A stretch of DNA of 64,000 bases from JBAXTE01 sp963556065 (GTDB lineage: Bacteria > Bacteroidota > Bacteroidia > Bacteroidales > WCHB1-69), in NCBI GenBank assembly GCA_963556065.3, contig CAUVYH020000013.1, positions 229,882 to 293,881 on the forward strand, written 5' to 3'. Shown in pieces: positions 10,478-18,766 of this stretch. The position numbers and the translations under genes are program-made. Under the pieces are notes generated by a model. That model was not told the origin of the DNA. It made no database searches and was given only the letters and a program-made list of their open reading frames with translations. The stretch's first letter is position 1. Each line of letters opens with the position of its first letter.

Positions 10478-10711
10478 TCTTTAAAAAAAAGTTTCCTGTT
10501 AAAAAGTTTCTACAAGAAAAGTCCACTTCTGCTTTCTGCCCGTAGAAGTTTATTTTGAGGTGATTACCGGATTAAAGAATTTTTCGGAGAAAGTGAGAAA
10601 AAGGTAAAAAACAAACAATCCCAACCGCATTATATGCAATTGGAATTGTTATTGGAATTCTGAAAGTTTATTTTTGCTGATCCTCTTATAAAATCAGTGC
10701 AGGCGAACCAA

Positions 10712-10898
10712 TCAGCTTTTCCGGCCTACTGCTCCCTTCGCACAATAGCGGATACATTTACCACATTCGATGCATTTTTCCTCGTCAATCACGGGCAAGC
10801 CGCTTCGATTTTGAGTTATTGCATTTACGGGGCAAATGGGGAATCATCGGACAAGCATGGTTTTGGGGACATCTGTTTGGATTTACGGTTAGTGCCAT
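10712..10898 (-). pseudogene. 4Fe-4S ferredoxin-like protein, frameshifted
   Basis: The start M-A-L-T-V-N-P-N-R-C-P-Q-N-H-A-C-P is in one frame. The continuation ICPVNAITQNRSGLPVID and EEKCIECGKCIRYCAKGAV, ending at TGA 10712-10714, is in another. One base lost near 10845 would restore a ferredoxin of about 60 aa with two cysteine clusters. It is the last gene of the thioredoxin operon (13 nt after the trx stop), which suggests an electron-carrier role coupled to thioredoxin reduction. Confidence 0.65.
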
Positions 10899-10911
10899 AT
10901 CATTTTTAATT

Positions 10912-11328
10912 TTAAAGGTTAGTAATTTGATTAAGGATAAATCCTTTTTGCTTCACTCCCACAATACGCTTCACCTCTTTCCCATTTTTGAAAACGATGA
11001 TGGTTGGGATGCTTCTTACATTATATTTTGCCGCCGTTTGTTTAGCCTGATCGACATTCAGTTTGCAAACTTTAACACCATTAGAAGCTTCATCGGCCAC
11101 CTCGTTGAGAATTGGTGCCATCATTTTGCAAGGCATGCACCACTCCGCCCAAAAATCGACCAAGGCAATGCCTGAAGCGATCTGTTGTTTAAAATTGGAA
11201 TCGTTCAGCTTTATGATTTTCCCGTGGTCTTCCACCACCGGCATTCTCTTCATTTTACGAATAATGTAGGCAAAATAGACGATAATTGCTCCGGCAAATG
11301 CCAAAACAATAATTAGTGTTGTGCTCAT
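10912..11328 (-). CDS. Membrane-anchored thioredoxin
   Basis: Thiol-disulfide oxidoreductase of 138 aa. An N-terminal transmembrane helix (roughly residues 4-22, TLIIVLAFAGAIIVYFAYI) is followed by basic residues and a full thioredoxin domain. The redox motif is WAEWCMPCK and the cis-proline segment is VRSIPTIIVFKNG. W-C-M-P-C-K differs from the textbook W-C-G-P-C-K but is common in anaerobic Bacteroidota. Its ATG overlaps the trxB stop (ATGA), so it was translationally coupled to the reductase. It is the only intact gene in a four-gene operon (thioredoxin-like, trxB, trx, ferredoxin). Confidence 0.9.
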   Translation of the reverse strand: MSTTLIIVLAFAGAIIVYFAYIIRKMKRMPVVEDHGKIIKLNDSNFKQQIASGIALVDFWAEWCMPCKMMAPILNEVADEASNGVKVCKLNVDQAKQTAAKYNVRSIPTIIVFKNGKEVKRIVGVKQKGFILNQITNL

Positions 11329-12276
11329 AGTTTATTTTTTAGTTGATGTACATATTGTGATGCCGATAATGCGGCAATGGTGCCTTCGCCAACGGCAATG
11401 GACACCTGACGGTATTTCTTTTCGTTGGCATCTCCGGCGGCATAAATTCCTGGAATATTGGTTTGCATCTCCAAATCAACGACAACCTCTTGCCTGCTGT
11501 TCAGTTTAATCTTTTGTTGGCTCAGAAATTCCGTGTTGGGAATATATCCCACAAAAACAAATACTCCATCAATCGGCATAATGGTAATTTTATCCGTTTT
11601 TAAGTTTTTAATTTCCACCGATTCCAGTTTTTCAGTCCCATGGTATGCCTGAATAGTTGACTCCATGATAAAATCAATTTTTGGATGATTTTTGGCCTCC
11701 TCCACGTAGTAATCAAATGCCTGAAAATGATCGAACTGATGAACAATGGTGACTTTGGAAGCATATCGGGTCAGCGAAACGGCTTCCTCCAATGCAGAAT
11801 TGCCCCCGCCCACCACAATAATCTCCTTGTCGGTAAAAAAGTCACCGTCGCAGGTTGCACAATAAGAAATTCCACTTCCTTTTAAACTGGTCTTCATTCG
11901 CCCGCACCGATGGTCCGAGACCTTCCGCCGGGAGCTAAAATGATTGCCGATGCGGTATATTTCTCATCATTAGTCAATGTGAGGGATTTCACATCCCCCT
12001 TCGAGCTGCATCTCCTTAATTCCGTATCCTGATTTAACTTTGCAACCAAACGACAGCGCCTGCTTTTTCATGACCGTCGATAATCCATATCCCGAGATTG
12101 ACTCCACGCCGGGATAATTGGCAATTTCGTGCGTTAGCACCATCTGCACCGCCCACCATGTTCTGTTCCAAAATCAGCGTTTTAAGTCGGGCCCGCGACA
12201 GGTAGATGCCTGCCGTTAATCCGGCAGCACCTGCTCCTATCACAATTACGTCAAAATGATTTTCTGAATTTTCCAT
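11325..12276 (-). pseudogene. trxB: Thioredoxin-disulfide reductase, frameshifted
   Basis: FAD/NADPH flavoprotein that would reduce the neighbouring thioredoxin. The N-terminal FAD motif VIGAGAAGLTAGIYLSRARL is intact to about 12160, after which the frame shifts. Segments of the middle part (N-Y-P-G-V-E-S-I-S-G-Y-G-L-S; KYTASAIILAPGG) are in other frames. From 11897 down one frame carries the redox-active site SYCATCDGDFF, the NADPH motif IIVVGGGNSALEEA and the C-terminal FAD motif NIPGIYAAGDANEKKYRQ. At least three indels lie between 11890 and 12165. It would be 310-315 aa if repaired. Because trx function is normally important, either another trxB exists elsewhere or these indels are sequencing errors. 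Confidence 0.85.
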
Positions 12277-12282
12277 TGTCTT

Positions 12283-12629
12283 TTATTTTGAAAAATGGGT
12301 GTCCAGGTTTTCGCGCACCTGACTCATGCTCTGAATGCTGGAAGTCGCTTTCACTACTTTCCCATTTTTATAATACATCACGAAAGGGATTCCCATAAAC
12401 GAGCGACATTCGGGTGCATCACGGATTACATGAGCTTCGGGATTATCAAACTCCATATCAAAGAATTTTCACATTCGGATACTCGGGTTCAAGTTCTTCC
12501 ATCACACCGTAAACAGGAATGCACATGGGACCCATACGGCCACAGGCAAACCATTACGTTTTCGTTTTCGGAAATTAATTTTTGATGTTCATCGGCGGTG
12601 AGGATGTGTTTTAAATTTGTGTATAACAT
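12283..12629 (-). pseudogene. Thioredoxin-family protein, frameshifted
   Basis: First gene of the trx operon. It starts M-L-Y-T-N-L-K-H-I-L-T-A-D-E-H-Q (ATG 12629). A shift near 12550 turns the expected V-M-V-C-C-G-R-M-G-P-M-C-I-P-V-Y-G into a different frame, and a second shift lies near 12465 (before DMEFDNPEAHVI). The rest reads RSFMGIPFVMYYKNGKVVKA, with the thioredoxin cis-proline (IPFVMYY). The C-x(5)-C arrangement CGRMGPMC is an atypical thioredoxin active site seen in some Bacteroidota. The stop lies 6 nt before the trxB start. Confidence 0.7.
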
Positions 12630-12639
12630 AGGATTGAGT

Positions 12640-12871
12640 TTTTAAAGGAATTAAGAAATAAGAAGTAAGAAGTAAGAATTAATAAGTGGAATATCGTGAA
12701 ACGTGAAAAGAAAATATTGAAGTAAGAAGTATTAGTTAAATTTTAGAGAAGAAAGAAGTCTGAGCGTAGTCGAAGACGATTTGAAGAAGAGGATGAATTA
12801 AGAAATAAGAAGTAAGAATTTGAGAAGTCTTAATGTTTTCTTATTGTCCTAAGTGCCTTAGTGGTTATTCT
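12640..12871. repeat. Low-complexity AAGAAGTAAG tract
   Basis: Purine-rich intergenic DNA. Segments of the form AAGAAATAAGAAGTAAGAA occur at about 12653 and again at about 12800. The filler between them includes TGAGCGTAGTCGAA, a string often seen in dispersed Bacteroidota repeats. No coding potential seen. Confidence 0.5.
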
Positions 12872-13297
12872 TCATAAGGAATTAATAATTTTAATTTCGT
12901 GGGTAATTTTTGCGAACTGTTTATACATAAACGACACCCCACAGTAGCGTTCCTGAGAAAGATCGATTGCTTTTTGGAGTTTATCCATTGGCAAATCTTT
13001 CCCTTTAAATTGATAGATGATACGCATGGAGGTGTAATGCTTCGGATGTTCATCGGTTAAATCGGCTTCGATATTTACATCAAGCCCGGCCAACTCGACT
13101 CTCATTTTATCCAAAATCGACACCACATCCATTCCTGTACACCCGGCCAATGCGAGGTAAGCATCAAAGCTTTGGGATTGGGTCCGGAATTTTCACCACG
13201 CGCCCTCTTCGGGCACATCCAATATTACATGATGTCCGTTTACAAGAGAATCAAATTTCATTTTGCCTTTCCAAGCGGTTTCTACATTGATTTTCAT
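12872..13297 (-). pseudogene. OsmC-family peroxiredoxin-like protein, frameshifted
   Basis: Starts M-K-I-N-V-E-T-A-W-K-G-K-M (ATG 13297). The frame is interrupted near 13195: restoring it gives G-E-N-S-G-P-N-P-K-A-L-M-L-T-S, and a second shift near 13155 is needed to enter LAGCTGMDVVSILDKMR. The C-part has KHYTSMRIIYQFKGKD and SQERYCGVSFMY, the second conserved cysteine region of OsmC/Ohr proteins. It would be about 140 aa. These proteins reduce organic hydroperoxides with a two-cysteine centre, which fits the neighbouring thiol-redox operon. A promoter box lies 42 nt upstream. Confidence 0.75.
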
Positions 13298-13338
13298 TTG
13301 TTTATTTTTATATATTTTGTACTCATTAATTGATAATG

Positions 13339-13346
13339 CAAAGTTA
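13339..13346 (-). promoter_or_regulatory. -7 box of the osmC promoter
   Basis: Minus-strand TAACTTTG, 42 nt upstream of the osmC ATG. A TTTG (13370-13373 on the complementary strand) about 23 nt further up could be the -33 element. Confidence 0.55.
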
Positions 13347-13761
13347 CAACGGTTTTGGAATGCCTCGTCCAAAAGATGATGCTAAGAACACAAGGTTAAA
13401 ACTGATATATATCAATAAAAATATTGGTGAAAATCTATTCTTTGTGGTTAGTGTGTCATGCTTGAATAACAAAAAAAACTTAATTTTATCTGGTGAAAAA
13501 ATGAACTACAATTGATCAACCACATAGGAACATAGGAATCACAGAAAGGTATTAGTGCTTGAGAGAAAAGTTGTTACATAGAAAAATATATTTTTCCACA
13601 TAGCTTCCTCTCGCAAATACCAAACTATGTAAACCTATTGCAATGCCCAACGGGCATCTAAAAATCAATTTAAAAACAGATTTACAATCTAAAAACACAA
13701 TATAGATATCATCTATAGATTTATTTATTTATCTGATTTTCAACATTTTTTTATATATTTT

Positions 13762-13816
13762 TATATATTTAGAATATATATTTTTGAGCTATATTATATA
13801 TTTAGAATATATATTT
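13762..13816. repeat. Two identical 22-nt AT-rich direct repeats
   Basis: 13762-13783 and 13795-13816 are identical: TATATATTT, then AGAATATATA, then TTT. The 33-nt spacing (about three helical turns) would put both copies on one face of the DNA, 70-120 nt upstream of the -7 box of the ATPase gene. They could be an operator pair or simple AT expansion. Confidence 0.5.
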
Positions 13817-13884
13817 ATACATATATTTATATTTTTATAATATGTATTTTTATATCAATTTATATATTTCAAATAAAATTATTG

Positions 13885-13892
13885 TACCTTTG
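13885..13892 (+). promoter_or_regulatory. -7 box of the AAA ATPase promoter
   Basis: TACCTTTG matches TAnnTTTG exactly, 18 nt before the ATG at 13911. It supports 13911 rather than an upstream start. Confidence 0.65.
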
Positions 13893-13910
13893 CAACATAT
13901 AACAATTTAT

Positions 13911-15170
13911 ATGAACAAGGAGCAAATAAAGCAGATGCTCGTAGAACAACGGAATGCTGTTTTACGCAAGAAGAACTTAATTCTTCGCGAGGATTATGAT
14001 ACGCTTGTCGAAAAATTGGCTCTTCCACACATACAAGTGATCACAGGGATGAGAAGATGCGGAAAGTCAACCTTGATGAAACAAATCATCCAGACACACT
14101 ATCCCCAAAACAACTTTTATTATATCAATTTTGAAGACGAGCGGTTATTGGGTTTCAAGGCAAACGACTTTTTTGAATTATTTGAAATCCAGATGGAACT
14201 GTTTGGGGAACATAAAACATTTTTCCTTGATGAAGTACAAAATGTAGAGAATTTCGAAAGCTTTATCCGCAGATTGGCCGATGACGACTATAAGTTCATC
14301 ATCACGGGTTCGAACGCAAAACTGTTGAGCAGTGAAATTTCTTCAAAACTCACAGGAAGGCATATTGACACCAAGATTTCGCCGTTTTCATTCAAAGAGT
14401 TTCTAATTTTCAAAAAGCAACCATTCACCCAAAACGAGATCTATCAATCCACCGAAAAAGTAAAGATAAAAAAGCTCTTTGGAGAATACCTTATTAATGG
14501 TGGAATGCCGGAATACGTCACCTTCAAAGATCCCGAAATCCTGGCACGAACTTACGAAGACATTGTACTGAAAGACATCGTGGTCAGATATGGCATCGAA
14601 AACAGCATGAAACTGCGCGAGCTTTATCGCTTTATGGTCTCCAACTCCGGACAACGCTTCAGCTACAACTCCCTGGCCAAGGCATCGCCATACGCCAGTG
14701 CGGTAAGCATCATCAAATATGTGGAACATCTCGAAAACACCTATTTTATCAAGACCATCTCAAAATTCGACTACAGCCTTAAAAAGCAACAAATATCGGA
14801 GAAAAAAGCATACGTGATCGACAATGGTTTCATCAAAAACATTTCCATCAAATATTCTCCCGACAACGGCTGGTTACTGGAAAACCTTGTCTGCATGGAG
14901 CTCCTGAAAAAAGGGAAGGTTTTCTATTACAGCCAGAAACACGAGTGTGATTTTCTCCTAGAAGAAAACAATACCTTGACTCAAGCCATCCAAGTGTGCT
15001 GGTGGGTGAACGAGCAAAACATCCAGCGCGAATGCGACGGTCTGCTCTCGGCCATGTCGGAGCTTTCCATCGAAAAAGGGTTTATCCTCACATACGATCA
15101 GGAAGAGGAGATCACATACAAAACCAAAAAAATTGAGCTGATTCCCGTCTGGAAATGGGTGCTTATGTAG
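13911..15170 (+). CDS. AAA-family ATPase with DUF4143 C-terminal domain
   Basis: Protein of 419 aa from the chosen start (M-N-K-E-Q-I-K-Q-M-L). N-terminal AAA_14 ATPase: Walker A VITGMRRCGKSTLMKQ, Walker B FFLDEVQN, sensor-like FIITGSNAKLLSSEIS. C-terminal DUF4143: KKLFGEYLINGGMPEYV and ENLVCMELLKKGKVFYYSQ then ECDFLLE...QAIQVCW. The last part resembles a PD-(D/E)xK-type core in which the usual lysine is replaced, as in the QVC subgroup of this family. Such genes are abundant, solitary and often horizontally mobile in Bacteroidota. The function is unknown. An extra upstream in-frame stretch (from 13842) lies before the promoter and is not part of the gene. Confidence 0.85.
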   Translation: MNKEQIKQMLVEQRNAVLRKKNLILREDYDTLVEKLALPHIQVITGMRRCGKSTLMKQIIQTHYPQNNFYYINFEDERLLGFKANDFFELFEIQMELFGEHKTFFLDEVQNVENFESFIRRLADDDYKFIITGSNAKLLSSEISSKLTGRHIDTKISPFSFKEFLIFKKQPFTQNEIYQSTEKVKIKKLFGEYLINGGMPEYVTFKDPEILARTYEDIVLKDIVVRYGIENSMKLRELYRFMVSNSGQRFSYNSLAKASPYASAVSIIKYVEHLENTYFIKTISKFDYSLKKQQISEKKAYVIDNGFIKNISIKYSPDNGWLLENLVCMELLKKGKVFYYSQKHECDFLLEENNTLTQAIQVCWWVNEQNIQRECDGLLSAMSELSIEKGFILTYDQEEEITYKTKKIELIPVWKWVLM

Positions 15171-15430
15171 TAATTGCAAGAAAAAACCAACTCACTCATG
15201 ATTCTTGCAACGATTTCGACGTTTTCTTATTGCACACCCTCGATTCTTTAAAGCGGGGCAATCACTGAAATTTCTTGCAAAAAATGATTAAGCAGGCAAC
15301 ATTGCCCCCCCAAAAAAAACATCGGTTTATTTATCTGTATTTCATTCAAAAAAGAGGGTTAAACTTCCAAGCCTCAACATTTCCAGCAAGTATCAATCCT
15401 CGAAACCACCTTAAAATCACAATTTTTATG

Positions 15431-15438
15431 TAAGTTTG
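15431..15438 (+). promoter_or_regulatory. -7 box of the Crp/Fnr gene promoter
   Basis: TAAGTTTG fits TAnnTTTG, 22 nt upstream of the ATG at 15461. Confidence 0.6.
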
Positions 15439-15460
15439 CATTAAAGTTAAAACCGTCGAA

Positions 15461-16156
15461 ATGAAGACAATATTGGAAACAGACAAAAATTTCGTATGCG
15501 ATATCAATGCGTTGTGCTTTCAGAACTTAACTCCTGAAGAACAAAGTTTCATAAGATCGAGCAAAACCCAGGTCCATTTCCGCAAAGGGGAAACCCTGAT
15601 CAAACAAGGAGCGTACTCGTCTTACATCCTTTTTATCATCGAAGGGCTGGTGAAGCAATATGTAGAAGGAAATATCACGCACAACTTCAATACCCAGATT
15701 TTGAAGGAGGGCGATTTTATCGGCCTTTCGGCGATATTCAACAATAACACGTTCAGTTACTCGGCCACCGCATTAACACCCACCATTGCCTTCCTGATCG
15801 AGAAGGAGACTGTGGCCTCGTTGATGAGACGCAACGGGGAATTCGCCTATCGGATCATCAACCGGTATTGCCAACAGGATGTTTTGCTCTACGATCTCCT
15901 CGGTAGAATGATGTTTAAACAAATGAACGGACGAGTTGCAGATGCGCTTCTATACCTTGACTCAGAGGCTTTTGTAGGCATGGACATTTTCATCCGCCTG
16001 TCGCGAAAGGATATTGCCAATTTTGCAGGCATTTCCACCGAAAGTGCCGTAAAACTGCTGAAAAGTTTCGAAAAAGACGGAATTATCAAACTGGAAGAAA
16101 AAAACGTTGTCATCACCGATCGTGCAAAGTTACTGGAAATCAGCAAAAAAGGATAG
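15461..16156 (+). CDS. Crp/Fnr-family transcriptional regulator
   Basis: 231 aa. It has an N-terminal cyclic-nucleotide-binding-like beta-barrel (FRKGETLIKQGAYSSYILFIIEGLVKQ; LKEGDFIGLSAIF) and a C-terminal Crp-type winged helix (LSRKDIANFAGISTESAVKLLKSFEKDGII). There is no N-terminal cysteine cluster of the Fnr type. The Crp phosphate-binding signature is also absent, so ligand and signal are unknown; many Bacteroidota members of this family respond to redox or nitrosative stress. It is monocistronic with its own promoter. Confidence 0.88.
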   Translation: MKTILETDKNFVCDINALCFQNLTPEEQSFIRSSKTQVHFRKGETLIKQGAYSSYILFIIEGLVKQYVEGNITHNFNTQILKEGDFIGLSAIFNNNTFSYSATALTPTIAFLIEKETVASLMRRNGEFAYRIINRYCQQDVLLYDLLGRMMFKQMNGRVADALLYLDSEAFVGMDIFIRLSRKDIANFAGISTESAVKLLKSFEKDGIIKLEEKNVVITDRAKLLEISKKG

Positions 16157-16213
16157 TTTTTTTTTCAAAATAAAGTACTCCTAAATCTTTACATACACGA
16201 TATGCCGAATTTA

Positions 16214-16588
16214 TTATCGTTTTTTTGTTTCCACTTTGCTTTTATTTTCCTGCACTCTAAACCTTACAATATCAAAGATGAGTTTAAATGGCAACGGTTT
16301 GTTAATAGGAAATTGAACCGCTCCTTTTGATGTTTTATATTGCAAAAGCTCTTTCCGAAAAGCAATAATGCCGGAAGGAGTCGGATAAAAACCAATATGA
16401 TTTTTACAGACAGCAAAGTAAACAAGACTTCCGTTCAGAAAAAAAGCAGGCATTCCATAGCTTATTTTTTCCACGGCATCAGGTGCTGCTTTTCTTATTG
16501 TTTCGCGAAGTTGTTCTAATATTGATTGCACCTCAACAGGACTACAAGAAATATATTCGGTTATATCTTTAGGTTGCTTAGATTCCAT
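16214..16588 (-). CDS. DUF1801 (YdhG-like) protein
   Basis: 124 aa. The pattern DITEYISCSPVEVQSILEQL, RKAAPDAVEKISYGMPAF, KNHIGFYPTPSGI and GAVQFPINKPLPFKLI is that of DUF1801/YdhG (CyaY-like fold) proteins. The molecular function is unknown. Single gene, convergent with the Crp gene, with a promoter box 42 nt upstream. Confidence 0.8.
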   Translation of the reverse strand: MESKQPKDITEYISCSPVEVQSILEQLRETIRKAAPDAVEKISYGMPAFFLNGSLVYFAVCKNHIGFYPTPSGIIAFRKELLQYKTSKGAVQFPINKPLPFKLIFDIVRFRVQENKSKVETKKR

Positions 16589-16629
16589 AAGTCTCTTCTT
16601 TTAAAACACATATATAATTTCTATACTTA

Positions 16630-16637
16630 CAAATATA
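16630..16637 (-). promoter_or_regulatory. -7 box of the DUF1801 gene promoter
   Basis: Minus-strand TATATTTG, fitting TAnnTTTG, 42 nt upstream of the start. Confidence 0.45.
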
Positions 16638-16827
16638 CTTTTAACAAATGTTATTGCCGTTTTGTTGCATAAGATAAAATTGTGCTTCGATGATTTTTTT
16701 ATTTTACAAATCCAATAATTATAACAGACTTATTATCAATAATAGTTTATTTATTATCTCCTACAACAGGCAACGAAAAATTCCAGCCTACATACTAAAT
16801 AATTTAAATATTAAACAATTTTTTACT

Positions 16828-16835
16828 TACCTTTG
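16828..16835 (+). promoter_or_regulatory. -7 box of the TPR-LuxR gene promoter
   Basis: TACCTTTG, an exact TAnnTTTG match, 42 nt upstream of the ATG at 16877. Confidence 0.6.
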
Positions 16836-16876
16836 CGCCGTGATTAGAAGAATCTCTATAAATCTCTACTAATGCT

Positions 16877-18766
16877 ATGATTCGATATTACATTGCACTT
16901 ACATTATTTTTGGCGGCTTCTTCTTTAAACCTATTTGCACAAAAAAACGCCAAAGCCGACAGTATTTATCAACTATTAAGCAACACTAAGGACAGTGAAA
17001 AACAGCTAGAAATAGCACAAAGCATTGCCAAAGAGTTTATTGTTTCCGATTTCCGTAAAAGTATTTCAATCTTACAAATTGCAAAATCAAAAGCCGAAAA
17101 AGAGCAACTTTGGGATGCCTTAGCTGATATTAACTACAATTTGAGTAATACTTATTTCATCAACTCAAATTACGATAGTGCGATGTATTATGCGAAACAA
17201 ACCATATCGAAAAGCATAAAAAATCACTATTCCGCAGGATTTGGAAAAGGTTGTTTAAATATTGGAGCCGTAAATCTTGCCAGGAGCCGCTTCGAAAATG
17301 CGCTGGTAAATTTCCATGCAGCAGAGCGAATTTTCATTTCATTAAATTCAAAAAATGAATTAATTAATGTTTACAACAACATGGGGGTGCTGTATTCCCG
17401 AATTCTTAACGGACAAATGGCTCTTACCTACTATAACAAAGCGGTAAAGCTCTTGGAATCAAAAAAAGAAATCATCAAAGCAGGAGTATTGTACTCGAAC
17501 ATGGGAGGTGTTTGTGAAAACGTGATTAAAGATTACAACAAAGCGCTTTATTACAATCATAAAGCTTTAGCCATTTTTAGCGAGAATAATTCCAATAGCT
17601 ACAAATCGGCGACGATGAATAACATTGGAAAAGTATTAATATTACTAGGGCAATACGAGAATGCCAAACATTATCTAAATCAAGCACTCGAACTGAAAGA
17701 TAGCATTGGAGATGAAAAAGGGAAATTATACGTATTTCATGATTTGGGCGTACTATATAAAAAACAGAACTGTTTGCAACCATCAATTCAATATTTCGAA
17801 AACAGTAACAAAATTGCCACGAATTACAAATTGCGTCTCGAAATATCCGAAAATTTGGATGAGCTGTCCAAAGTTTATGCAATGCTTGGAAAATATAGAA
17901 TTGCATATCAATACCAAAACGAGTATCTGAACATTAAAGATTCGCTTTATAATGAGAATATTCACAAACAAATCAGCGAATTAAATCAGATTTTTGAATC
18001 GGAAAAAAAGGAACATCAAATCAAATCTTTAGAAGAAGAGGCTTCATATAGTGAAAAAATTCGCCAAAATCAATTTTACCTTATCCTTGTTCTAATTGGA
18101 GCAATAGTGTTACTCGCAATTATCGGCCGACAAATGATTGTTGCTTCGCACAAGAAAAAAATGATTTACCAACAAAAAGAGGCATTACATCTTCTGAATA
18201 TTCAATTTCAGGAAAGTGAGAATCGACGGTTGGAGGATGAAAAGTCATTTCTGAACAATAAATTTGAATCGGAACAGAAAATCAGAGCATTGGAGCAACA
18301 ACAATTGCAATACCAAATCGATTTAAAAAACAGAGAGTTGGCATCAATTACCGTAAGCAATCTTCAACAAAATGACTTTTTAGAAAATTTGCTTGCGAAA
18401 CTTAGTAAAGCAACTGAAAATAAATCTGAAGCCGCTATTATAATTGAGGAATGTATAGGCAAAATTAATGGGACCCTCAATAACACAAATGACTGGAATA
18501 ATTTCAAGATTCATTTTGACAATATTCACCCGCATTTTTTTGCAAATTTAATCGCGAACCACCCTACCCTTACACAATACGAGATTAAGTTAAGCGCTTA
18601 TATCCTGCTGAATCTGTCGAGCAAAGAAATTGCAATCCTCCTAAACATTTCACCCGATGCCGTTAATAAAAGCAGGTATCGCTTACGTAAAAAAATGAAT
18701 TTGGATTCACACATTGATCTATTCAGCTATCTTTCTCATTTTTTAGAAGAAGGGCTAAAAGGCTAA
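16877..18766 (+). CDS. TPR-repeat membrane regulator with LuxR-type HTH
   Basis: 629 aa. A signal peptide (ALTLFLAASSLNLFAQ) leads into a periplasmic array of about six tetratricopeptide repeats (for example LINVYNNMGVLYSRILNGQ; AGVLYSNMGGVCENV; ATMNNIGKVLILLGQYENA). One transmembrane helix lies around residues 396-416 (FYLILVLIGAIVLLAIIG). A cytoplasmic coiled coil follows, then a C-terminal LuxR/GerE-like helix-turn-helix (LTQYEIKLSAYILLNLSSKE then IAILLNISPDAVNKSRYRLR). This is a one-component membrane regulator type typical of Bacteroidota. It probably senses an envelope protein through the TPRs and binds DNA through the HTH. Target genes are not evident. The next genes downstream, after 1 kb, are two T9SS proteins. 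Confidence 0.85.
   Translation: MIRYYIALTLFLAASSLNLFAQKNAKADSIYQLLSNTKDSEKQLEIAQSIAKEFIVSDFRKSISILQIAKSKAEKEQLWDALADINYNLSNTYFINSNYDSAMYYAKQTISKSIKNHYSAGFGKGCLNIGAVNLARSRFENALVNFHAAERIFISLNSKNELINVYNNMGVLYSRILNGQMALTYYNKAVKLLESKKEIIKAGVLYSNMGGVCENVIKDYNKALYYNHKALAIFSENNSNSYKSATMNNIGKVLILLGQYENAKHYLNQALELKDSIGDEKGKLYVFHDLGVLYKKQNCLQPSIQYFENSNKIATNYKLRLEISENLDELSKVYAMLGKYRIAYQYQNEYLNIKDSLYNENIHKQISELNQIFESEKKEHQIKSLEEEASYSEKIRQNQFYLILVLIGAIVLLAIIGRQMIVASHKKKMIYQQKEALHLLNIQFQESENRRLEDEKSFLNNKFESEQKIRALEQQQLQYQIDLKNRELASITVSNLQQNDFLENLLAKLSKATENKSEAAIIIEECIGKINGTLNNTNDWNNFKIHFDNIHPHFFANLIANHPTLTQYEIKLSAYILLNLSSKEIAILLNISPDAVNKSRYRLRKKMNLDSHIDLFSYLSHFLEEGLKG

Larger units (their letters stand above)
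13298..13910. other. Intergenic, very AT-rich, two regulatory-looking repeats
   Basis: No gene seen. It holds the osmC promoter (13339-13346), a strongly AT-rich block from 13730 to 13850 with two identical 22-nt repeats (13762-13783 and 13795-13816), and the promoter of the AAA ATPase (13885-13892). Confidence 0.6.

Noticed and set aside
12295..12585. Plus-strand open frame over the thioredoxin-like pseudogene
   Set aside because: Shadow of the minus-strand gene, whose conserved thioredoxin residues are clear.
13330..13515. Small plus-strand ORF after osmC
   Set aside because: No recognisable motif, and it overlaps the osmC promoter region.
13842..13910. N-terminal extension of the AAA ATPase frame
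   Set aside because: The promoter box at 13885-13892 lies inside it and the ATG at 13911 gives the usual family start.
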